Assembly (NCBI GenBank): GCA_902590295.1
Contig: CACIWH010000017.1
Coordinates: forward strand, 1 to 7,274
DNA: 7,274 nt
Origin: an uncultured Pelagibacteraceae bacterium
GTDB taxonomy: Bacteria; Pseudomonadota; Alphaproteobacteria; Pelagibacterales; Pelagibacteraceae
Reading direction: 5' to 3'
A program made the position numbers and the translations under genes. How positions within the stretch are numbered: the stretch's first letter is position 1; the number at the start of each line of letters is the position of its first letter. Of the stretch, positions 1 to 6,319 are shown piece by piece. The notes beneath the pieces were generated by a model, which was given only the letters and a program-made list of their open reading frames with translations, was not told the origin of the DNA and ran no database searches.

Positions 1-30
1 CAGAAATGAGATTTTGCACAGTGTTTTGCC

Positions 31-49
31 TTTAAGGGCTTAAGTTTTT
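31..49 (+). terminator. Weak hairpin plus T-run upstream of def
   Basis: A short AT-rich stem (31-35 pairing with 40-44, loop GGGC) is followed directly by five T residues at 45-49. This resembles a weak intrinsic terminator for a gene entering from the left edge. A 13-codon open frame ending in TAA at 41-43 runs in from the edge but is too short to identify. The stem has only five pairs, one of them G-T, so chance is a real alternative in DNA this AT-rich. Confidence 0.2.
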
Positions 50-74
50 CTTAATTTTGTATTAAAACCTTTTA

Positions 75-599
75 ATGGCAGTAAAAAAAATTTTAATAGA
101 ACCAAATAAAATTTTAAGACAAGTTTCACAACCTGTAAATGAAGTAAATAAAGAAATACAAAACCTTTTAGATGACATGTTAGAAACAATGTATTCTGCT
201 AACGGAATAGGTCTTGCAGCCATCCAAATTGGGATACCAAAAAATTTAATAGTAATTGATTTACTAACTAAGGAAAAAAAAAAGGATCCTATGTATTTTA
301 TTAATCCTAAAATTATAAAACAAAGCGAAAAATTGTCTAAATATGAAGAAGGGTGTCTATCAATACCTAATTTATTTGCTGAGGTAAAGAGACCTAGTGA
401 GTGTGAAGTCCAATACTTAAATTACAGAGGAGAAAAAAAAATTTTAAAAGCAACTGGTTTATTAGCAACATGTATTCAACATGAAATAGATCACTTAAAA
501 GGAATACTATTTATTGACTATTTGTCTAAACTTAAGAGAGATATAATATTAAAAAAATTATCAAAACAAAAAATTGAGCAAAAAAGATTGGTTATCTAA
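75..599 (+). CDS. def: Peptide deformylase
   Basis: This cytoplasmic metalloenzyme removes the formyl group from the N-terminal formyl-methionine of nascent proteins. All three family motifs are visible: motif I GIGLAAIQ at residues 44-51, motif II EGCLS at 92-96, and motif III HEIDH at 136-140. Cys94, His136 and His140 would bind the metal, Glu137 is the general base and Gln51 supports the oxyanion. The length of 174 aa is normal for a bacterial type I enzyme. The ATG is chosen because the N-terminus (MAVKKILIEPNKILRQ) aligns with the family start; no clear Shine-Dalgarno precedes it. It is the first gene of def-fmt-truA, six bases before fmt, which supplies the formyl group that Def removes. 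An A10 run at 274-283 encodes a lysine-rich loop and keeps the frame. The identification is secure. Confidence 0.97.
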   Translation: MAVKKILIEPNKILRQVSQPVNEVNKEIQNLLDDMLETMYSANGIGLAAIQIGIPKNLIVIDLLTKEKKKDPMYFINPKIIKQSEKLSKYEEGCLSIPNLFAEVKRPSECEVQYLNYRGEKKILKATGLLATCIQHEIDHLKGILFIDYLSKLKRDIILKKLSKQKIEQKRLVI

Positions 600-605
600 A
601 CAATT

Positions 606-1532
606 ATGAAAAAAATTGTTTTCATGGGAACTCCTTTATTTGCAGTTCCAATTTTAAAATCAATTTTTAGCAAAGGTTACAATATACCTTTAGTTTATAC
701 CCAGCCTCCAAGCAAAAGTAACAGAGGTCATAAAGTAAGCAAATCACCAATTCATAAATTTTGCGAAGAAAATGGTTTAAGAGTTAGAACACCGGAAAAT
801 TTTAATAATTTAGATGATGAAAAAAATATTTTAGAAAAATTAGAGGCGGATATAGCAATAGTAGTAGCATATGGACAAATATTGCCAAAAGGTATTTTAC
901 ATGTTTGTAATAAGGGATTTATAAATATTCATGCATCCTTACTGCCTAAATTAAGAGGTGCTGCACCAATTCAACGTTCAATTATGAATCTAGATAATGA
1001 AACTGGCATAAGTATCATGCAAATTAACGAGAAATTGGATCAAGGAAAAATTTACAGTCAGTATAAAATCAACATAAATAGAGATGATAATGCTGAGGAT
1101 TTATCATTTAGGCTATCTAACCTTGCTGCTGAAAAAATTGTTGATGATATTGAGAGTATTTTTGCGAATAAAAAAAATTTTTTTGAACAAGATCATTCTA
1201 AAGCAACATACGCAAATAAAATTAACAAAGAGGAAGGAAGAATAGATTGGAATGATAAAGCTGAAAATATCATTGGTAAAATTAATGGCTTATATCCTGT
1301 CCCTGGAGCTTGGTTTTATTTTGATGGTGCTAGATATAAAATATTAAAAGCAAGCGTTTCAAAAAATAGCACTACTCCTGGCAAAGTAATAAATGATAAT
1401 ATTGAAGTATCTTGTGGGACAAATTCTATCAAAATCTTAGAAATTCAAAGAGAGGGTAAAAAAATTCAAAATATCAAAGATTTCATTTTAGGCACAAAAA
1501 TAAAAAAAGGTGTTAATTTAATCAATGCATAG
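606..1532 (+). CDS. fmt: Methionyl-tRNA formyltransferase
   Basis: The enzyme transfers a formyl group from 10-formyl-tetrahydrofolate to Met-tRNA(fMet) for translation initiation. The N-terminal Rossmann-like catalytic domain begins MKKIVFMGTP, carries the N-I-H catalytic pair (Asn107, His109), then the signature SLLPKLRGAAPIQ at 111-123, and the catalytic Asp145 within KLDQG. The linker TYANKINKEEGRIDW at 201-215 leads into the C-terminal tRNA-binding barrel (about 207-305). At 308 aa it is close to the usual length (about 310-320). It starts six bases after the def stop and its last eight bases overlap the truA start (ATGCATAG), so the three genes are almost certainly co-transcribed and fmt/truA are likely translationally coupled. 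An A8-T7 tract at 1170-1184 is in frame. Confidence 0.97.
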   Translation: MKKIVFMGTPLFAVPILKSIFSKGYNIPLVYTQPPSKSNRGHKVSKSPIHKFCEENGLRVRTPENFNNLDDEKNILEKLEADIAIVVAYGQILPKGILHVCNKGFINIHASLLPKLRGAAPIQRSIMNLDNETGISIMQINEKLDQGKIYSQYKININRDDNAEDLSFRLSNLAAEKIVDDIESIFANKKNFFEQDHSKATYANKINKEEGRIDWNDKAENIIGKINGLYPVPGAWFYFDGARYKILKASVSKNSTTPGKVINDNIEVSCGTNSIKILEIQREGKKIQNIKDFILGTKIKKGVNLINA

Positions 1533-2265
1533 ATACCAAATATTAATGGAATATGTAGGAACAAATTTTTATGGATGGCAGTACCAAAAAAAACAAATTA
1601 CTATTCAAGGCACTGTTGAAAAAATTTTAAAAAAAATTCTTAAAGAAAAAGTAAAATTATATGGATCGGGTAGAACAGATTCAAAGGTCCACGCTATCGA
1701 ACAATCAGCTCACTTTGATGTTAAAAACAAAATTAATAATATTAAAAAGTTTTTCAAAACTTTAAATTTTTTTTTAAATGGAAAGTTTATAACTGTTGTT
1801 AAAATTAAAAAAAGACCTTTGACATTTCATGCAAGATATTCAGCAAAAAAAAGAATTTATAAATATTTAATACATAATCGTGAAAGTTTACCTTCAATAA
1901 ATAGAGATAGAGGGTGGTACGTTAGAAAAAAATTAGATTATGATTTAATTAAAAAAGCATCACATTTTTTAAAGGGGACACATGACCTTTCTGTTTTTAG
2001 AGCCTCAAACTGTTCAGCATCCAGCCCTATAAGAACTATCGACTCTTTAATAATAAAAAAGAATAATGATATTATTGAAATAAAGATAAAATCTAGATCT
2101 TTTTTAAAACAACAAGTGAGATCAATCGTTGGGTGCTTAAAATATGTTGGTGAAAAAAAGTGGACAATTAATAAATTTAAAAAGATACTTAAATCTAAAA
2201 ATAGAAATTTATGTGCGCCTCCAGCACCAGGTACTGGGCTTTACTTAGAGAAAGTTATTTACTGA
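1525..2265 (+). CDS. truA: tRNA pseudouridine synthase A
   Basis: TruA isomerises uridines 38-40 in the anticodon arm of many tRNAs to pseudouridine. The catalytic aspartate is Asp52 in the signature GSGRTDSKVHA (47-57). Other family landmarks are the N-terminal EYVGTNFYGWQ (9-19), FHARYSAKKR (101-110), SFLKQQVRSIVG (192-203) and the C-terminal APPAPGTGLYLEKV (231-244). At 246 aa it is a compact full-length enzyme. The ATG lies inside the end of fmt, an 8-nt overlap that suggests coupled translation. The 3' end overlaps the convergent SET-domain gene by 11 bp (2255-2265), leaving no room for a separate terminator. The protein is very lysine-rich, as expected from an AT-biased genome. A T9 run (1767-1775) stays in frame. 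Confidence 0.96.
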   Translation: MHRYQILMEYVGTNFYGWQYQKKQITIQGTVEKILKKILKEKVKLYGSGRTDSKVHAIEQSAHFDVKNKINNIKKFFKTLNFFLNGKFITVVKIKKRPLTFHARYSAKKRIYKYLIHNRESLPSINRDRGWYVRKKLDYDLIKKASHFLKGTHDLSVFRASNCSASSPIRTIDSLIIKKNNDIIEIKIKSRSFLKQQVRSIVGCLKYVGEKKWTINKFKKILKSKNRNLCAPPAPGTGLYLEKVIY

Positions 2266-2726
2266 CTTTATTTACTCTGAATTTTTTATTAATCCTCCAT
2301 CTAGAGCCTTCACGAACAATATAACCGCAGCATTTCTTAGAGCCGCATTTACAAGGAAATTGCTTATAATCTTGGTCAAAACTAAAACCATAATCATAAC
2401 TTAATTCTTCTCCTTTTTTTATGAATTTTATTGATGTAACCCATATTTCTAAACCTTTGCCCTCAACTTCACAATTTGGGTCACATGAATGATTAATTAA
2501 TCGAGCAATATTCCATTTAAAATCACCGTCTAAATCGTATCTGTTATTTAAATTAAATAAATATATATCTTTATCATTATCAAATTTATCATTGTTCTCT
2601 GTTTGCTTTTTAGTGATTAATTTTCCAATATATTGAATTATTCTAGTTCCTGGAGCTATATCTTTTTTTTGCATACAAACCTTTTTTGTCTATTTTTGAG
2701 TCTTTAATTCTGTAAAGTTTATTCAT
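2255..2726 (-). CDS. SET-domain protein lysine methyltransferase-like, frame broken in an A8 tract
   Basis: This is a small SET-domain protein with a post-SET cysteine motif, expected to transfer methyl from S-adenosylmethionine to a lysine side chain; the bacterial substrate is unknown. The uninterrupted ORF starts at 2674 (139 aa) but lacks the first SET strand. Reading from ATG at 2726 in the neighbouring frame gives MNKLYRIKDSKIDKKGLYA, exactly the missing 'KGLYAKKDI' entry of a SET fold. The two frames join if one A is removed from the A8 tract (2663-2670), giving 156 aa. Corrected landmarks are DIAPGTRIIQYIG (22-34), the SAM-site NHSCDPN (78-84), YDYG (110-113, catalytic-type Tyr) and the post-SET CKCGSKKC (125-132, Cys125/127/132). 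The corrected start overlaps the ptrB stop by 8 nt. Without rescue, translation from 2726 would stop after 23 residues. The family is secure; activity is uncertain. Confidence 0.85.
2663..2670 (-). other. A8 tract carrying the SET-gene frameshift
   Basis: The coding strand reads TATGC, eight A, then GATATAG. With eight A the upstream frame gives ...YAKKKI and then a stop; with seven A it continues YAKKDIAPGT into the SET domain. A ribosomal -1 slip would not restore the frame: one base must be skipped, or the transcript must lose one A (or gain two). This fits sequence error, a real one-base insertion, or transcriptional slippage equally well on sequence alone. Confidence 0.85.
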
Positions 2727-4801
2727 TAATTTTATTAGCAATTTTTAAAATAAAAGCGTAATCAAATGCGATATCTTCAATTGCCCCATCTCTTCCAGAC
2801 TTACCACCGTGGCCAGCTTCCATTTCAGTTTTAAGTAATAGTAAATTATTATCAGTCTTATATTCTCTGAGTTTGGCTGTAAATTTTAAGGGTTCATCAA
2901 ACAATACTCTATTATCACTTAAACTCGTTGTTATTAAAATATTAGGGTAATCAGTTTTTTTAATATTATTATATGGCGCGTAAGAATATATGTAATCAAA
3001 ATGTTTTTTATTATCTTTTGCATTACCAAATTCGTCAAATTCTCCAATTGTTAAAGGTAATGAATGATCCAGATTAGTCGTAAGACTGTCTACAAAAGGC
3101 ACAGCCATAATTACACCTAAAAATAAATCTGGTTCTTCATTTACAACAACACCCATTAACAATCCACCTGCAGACCCACCCATTCCAATAATTTTTTTCT
3201 TACTTGTATATTTTTTTTCAATCAAGAATTTTGCACAAGCAATATAATCCTTAAAAGTGTTTTTTTTATTTAATAGTTTGCCCTCTTTCCACCATTTCAT
3301 TCCTCTTTCCATACCTCCTCGGATATGAGCGGTAGCCCAGATAATATTTCTTTTTATTAAACTTAGTCTTGTTGAAGAAAAGGTTGGCGACATAGAGTGA
3401 CCATATGATCCATATCCATAAAGCAACAACTCAGCAGAACCATCAATAGGAGTATTTTTGTGCCTAGTTATTGTAATTGGCACAACCCTACCGTCATGTG
3501 AAGGGCATTCCAATCTCTCAACTATATAATCATTTGGTTCATGTCCAGATGGTATTATCTGTTCTTTAACTAATTTTTTTTCCTTTGTTTTTATATTGTA
3601 AAGATAAGTTCTATTCTGAGTTTTAGGGGTAGAGTAAGAAATATAAATTTCATCTGTATCTCGATCTTTTTGTCTTAAAGAAACACTTGGATCATAAACT
3701 TTTTCATTAGTAAATATTAGCTCCTCTTCTTCATTTGTTATTATATTTCTTATGAAAACTTTATCCAAAGCATTAGTTAATTCTGTTCTTATAATCCAGT
3801 TATTTAAAAATACTAAACTTCCTATCAAAGTCTCATCTTTGGCACTTATAAAATCTTCCCACTGATTCGAATTTATATTTTTTTGATACCAAAATCTTAA
3901 AGTCTTCTGCATCTTTATTAGTATGCATGTAAAAATTATTATTCCATGAATTTATAGAATAAATTATACCTTTCTCACGTTGTTTAATCAGTTTAGGCTC
4001 AGGTATTTTCTCATCAACATGAAAATAATATTTTTCAGTTGTATTATGATCTGAACTGGTAATTAAATAGTATTTTTCATCTGATGTAAGACCAATACCA
4101 ACAGTAAAAGCTTTAGTTTTTTCTTCAAAAATTAAAATATCATCTTTGACAGCTTTTCCAATTTCGTGTCTAAATATTTTTCTAGGTCTATGATTTTCAT
4201 CTAGTTTTGAGTAAAAAATAAATTTGTCATCAAGACTAAACATTATTGACCCTGAAGTATCCTTAATTTCTTCTGTAACAAAGGTATTAGTTTTGATATC
4301 TCTTACATAAATTGTAAAGTACTCAGAGCCTTTAACATCCAATGAGTATGCTAAATATTTGTCGTTATAACTAACCTCTAAATCACCTACTCCAAAATAA
4401 TTTGTATTTAGTTTTTTTTTTTCTAGATCACCATTCCAAATTTCTTCAATATTTTCAGTACCAATTTTTTTTCTAAGTTTTATAGAATAGTTCCCTTTTT
4501 CAGTGGTTTTAGTCCAATATTCATATGCTTTATCTTTGTACTTTAAAGATTCATCCTCTAATTTTATTCTGCCTTTTATTTCTTTAAATAATGTTTTCTG
4601 GATTTCAGAGGTGTCCTTCAATTGAAAGTCAGTATATTTATTCTCTTCATTTAAATAATCTCTGACTTCAGGGAGAAGTTTGCTTCCATCTTTAAGGACT
4701 TCAAGAATATTTTTTTGATGGACCCAACTGTAATTATCTTCCCAACTAGTATTGTGGCAAGATTTAACCTCCAGTTTTTTTCTTAATTGTGGTATTTTCA
4801 T
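2719..4801 (-). CDS. ptrB: Oligopeptidase B (S9 family), split by one frameshift in an A7 tract
   Basis: This trypsin-like serine oligopeptidase cuts short peptides after Arg or Lys, normally in the cytoplasm (no signal peptide is seen). It is read as two overlapping ORFs: 4801-3833 (322 aa, N-terminal region and much of the beta-propeller) and 3912-2719 (397 aa, rest of the propeller and the alpha/beta-hydrolase domain). Removing one A from the A7 run at 3878-3884 fuses them after residue 307 into 693 aa, against about 686 in E. coli PtrB, and restores the family spacing between the NKDAEDF and NQWEDFI segments. Corrected catalytic residues are Ser543 (GGSAGG), Asp629 (SDNRV) and His664 (GHGGKSGR). 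GEFDEFGN (586-593) supplies the acidic pair (Glu587, Asp589) for the basic P1 side chain. It starts 13 bp from a divergent J-domain gene and ends overlapping the SET gene. An A11 run at 4412-4422 remains in frame. Confidence 0.9.
3878..3884 (-). other. A7 tract carrying the ptrB frameshift
   Basis: The coding strand reads GTATC, seven A, then TATAAATTCG. Seven A gives ...LVSKKYKFESVGR and ends at 3833, short of the hydrolase domain. Six A gives LVSKNINSNQWEDFIS and continues to the stop at 2719. The six-A version matches E. coli oligopeptidase B in length across this segment (13 residues from after the conserved NF/DF pair to Trp, compared from memory). As in the SET gene, the surplus is one A. 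Confidence 0.85.
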
Positions 4802-4814
4802 TTGGATCTAATAC

Positions 4815-5321
4815 ATGAATTTTTTTTTAATATCAGTAGTTATTTTTGTCATCCTGTATTTGTTATTAAATTGGTTTACCAAAACTTCGAGTAAAAAAAT
4901 ATCTAATTTAATTAGAAAGCTTATTATTTTTGGCTCTATAGGACTTGCTTTATTAATGATCTTTGCTGGAAGATTTATTTTTTCTTTACCTTTTTTGTTA
5001 ATGATTTTACCTATTATAAAAACAAAAGCAGGACTTTCATTAATACAACTCTTCAGAATTTGGGGATTATTAAGAGTTTTAAAAAATTCAGGTCGATTTA
5101 ACTTTAATGCATTTCAACAATCTAGTGCAAAAAGTATTCCATTAGATGAAGCATATAGAATTTTAAATTTAGACCCTAAAAAAAAATACACAAAGGATGA
5201 TGTCCAAAAATCATATAAAAAAATAATGAAAAAAATACATCCAGATATAAGTCCAGAATTAAATAGGCTCGCGTCCATAGTAAATGAAGCAAAAGATACT
5301 GTTTTGAAAAATTTATCCTAA
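4815..5321 (+). CDS. Membrane-anchored J-domain protein (Tim14/Pam18-like)
   Basis: This is a 168-aa protein with an N-terminal membrane region and a C-terminal J domain, expected to stimulate the ATPase of DnaK at the inner membrane. Hydrophobic segments lie at about residues 2-20 and 36-68 (the second is long and may be two spans). The J domain covers about 110-168 with the diagnostic HPD at 142-144 and the ending IVNEAKDTVL typical of alphaproteobacterial short J proteins. It lacks the Gly/Phe and zinc-finger regions of DnaJ, so it is a type III J protein. This arrangement resembles mitochondrial Tim14/Pam18; the resemblance is in architecture and its client is unknown. The start is supported by a GGA at 4804-4806, eight bases before ATG. 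It is divergent from ptrB across 13 bp and converges on the glycosyltransferase gene with a 9-bp overlap. Confidence 0.85.
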   Translation: MNFFLISVVIFVILYLLLNWFTKTSSKKISNLIRKLIIFGSIGLALLMIFAGRFIFSLPFLLMILPIIKTKAGLSLIQLFRIWGLLRVLKNSGRFNFNAFQQSSAKSIPLDEAYRILNLDPKKKYTKDDVQKSYKKIMKKIHPDISPELNRLASIVNEAKDTVLKNLS

Positions 5322-6269
5322 TAATTTTTTAAAATTATTATAAATTTCTTCAGGATTAATTTTATCTTTCCCCAAAGTATCATGAGTTACGTTCGTTTCT
5401 CCCTCTGGAAGAATTGGATACATATTTTTATTATAACTTCCATATATTAAAGGTGTGTCTACCATCAACACAATCGTCTTTATACCAAGTCCAGCAGATA
5501 AATGACTAAAACTTGAGTCATTACAAATTGCTATTTGACAATTAGGAATAATTGGCAAAATTTCTTTAATGGTAAAATTATTTAGTGGTGTACAATATTC
5601 TTTGTACTCACTTGCAATGATTTCATCCATAATTTTTAACTCGTCAATGTTATTACCTGTCATTAAAAAAAATCTACAATTAGATCTTTTTATCACCTTG
5701 CTCATAAAACTTTTAAATATTGAAGCTGGCACCCTCTTAGTTTTACCTGATCCACCTATACCAAGTATTATATTAGTAATACTTTGATCAATAGAATGAT
5801 CCTTTTTGGCTTTTAGAATATCTTGTTCTTTTAAAAATAACCTTGGTGTACTTTCAATATCCTCCCCGATTGATTTGAGAGTAAATTCTTTTGCTGCTTC
5901 TATAATTTGTTGATTTTTTTTTTTAAATAAAGGGTAGTGAAAGACTTCTTTTATACCTGAAAATTTAGAAATTAGGAAATATCTTAAGGATGAATTAAAT
6001 ATGAAAACTTTATCAAATTTTTTTAATTTTAATTCATTTACTAATTTAAAAAATCCCTTCACTCCAGAGTGTTTCTTATTATCTTCTCTTTCAAGATACA
6101 TAATTTCTTCAACAATTTCTTTATTATTAAAATACATTTCTACTTTAGTATTTTTTTTCGCTAAAATAGTTACAGGCGTTTTGAATTTTTTAGAAATAGC
6201 CTCAATAAATGGAAGGAACATTATCATGTCTCCTATTCCCATTCTGTTTTGTAAAATTAATATTTTCAT
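5313..6269 (-). CDS. Glycosyltransferase family 9 (heptosyltransferase-like)
   Basis: This is a GT-B fold glycosyltransferase of the ADP-heptose:LPS heptosyltransferase family, probably acting on the cytoplasmic face of the inner membrane in lipopolysaccharide or other surface-glycan assembly. The N-terminus MKILILQNRMGIGDMIMFLP carries the family GxGD loop (11-14). The C-terminal nucleotide-sugar half has IGGSGKTKRVP (171-181) and the signature NDSSFSHLSAGLG (250-262), a variant of the usual D-S/T-G-P-x-H-x-A motif. At 318 aa the length is normal. The start is set by the immediate GT-B first strand. No neighbouring LPS genes are present, so the donor and acceptor sugars cannot be named. Its 3' end overlaps the J-domain gene by 9 bp and its 5' end is 50 bp from the divergent DapA-family gene. 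An A11 tract (5914-5924) stays in frame. Confidence 0.85.
   Translation of the reverse strand: MKILILQNRMGIGDMIMFLPFIEAISKKFKTPVTILAKKNTKVEMYFNNKEIVEEIMYLEREDNKKHSGVKGFFKLVNELKLKKFDKVFIFNSSLRYFLISKFSGIKEVFHYPLFKKKNQQIIEAAKEFTLKSIGEDIESTPRLFLKEQDILKAKKDHSIDQSITNIILGIGGSGKTKRVPASIFKSFMSKVIKRSNCRFFLMTGNNIDELKIMDEIIASEYKEYCTPLNNFTIKEILPIIPNCQIAICNDSSFSHLSAGLGIKTIVLMVDTPLIYGSYNKNMYPILPEGETNVTHDTLGKDKINPEEIYNNFKKLLG
5319..5340. repeat. Perfect 10-bp inverted repeat over convergent gene ends
   Basis: The arms TAATAATTTT (5319-5328) and AAAATTATTA (5331-5340) are perfect reverse complements separated by TT. The structure begins on the J-domain gene stop codon and covers the last codons (NNFKKLL region) of the opposing glycosyltransferase gene. 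It could form a stem in transcripts from both directions and act as a shared end. It is entirely A/T and has no strong U-run after it, so termination is only a possibility. Confidence 0.45.
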
Positions 6270-6306
6270 TAACTAACTAATATCTTTACTAAATTTTTCT
6301 TTAGAG

Positions 6307-6316
6307 ATAAGCTTAT
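6307..6316. repeat. 10-bp palindrome in divergent intergenic region
   Basis: ATAAGCTTAT is a perfect palindrome in the 50-bp gap (6270-6319) between the glycosyltransferase and DapA-family genes, ending three bases before the latter's ATG. It could be half of a small operator or could be chance. No convincing -35/-10 pair was found in the gap for either direction. Confidence 0.25.
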
Positions 6317-6319
6317 TTT

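Noticed and set aside
2..43. 13-codon open frame running in from the left edge and ending at a TAA
   Set aside because: It could be the tail of an upstream gene, but 13 codons carry no recognisable signature and such frames arise often by chance.
60..65. TATTAA as a -10 box for def
   Set aside because: No -35-like hexamer lies at the right spacing, and such AT hexamers are everywhere in this window.
2663..2670. Programmed -1 ribosomal frameshift on the A-rich slippery sequence
   Set aside because: The correction needs one base skipped (or two re-read); a -1 slip gives the wrong frame both here and at 3878-3884.
3833..3912. Two separate, overlapping peptidase genes
   Set aside because: The ORFs are the N- and C-terminal parts of one S9 protein. 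The first stops before the hydrolase domain and the second starts mid-propeller, so two independent genes are not credible.
5569..5787. 72-aa plus-strand ORF
   Set aside because: It lies wholly antisense within the glycosyltransferase gene, resembles no family I know, and its hydrophobic composition is what the complement of Lys/Asn/Asp-rich coding sequence gives.
6001..6276. 91-aa plus-strand ORF
   Set aside because: It is antisense to the N-terminal part of the glycosyltransferase, whose motifs are clear. No recognisable domain and no plausible start context.
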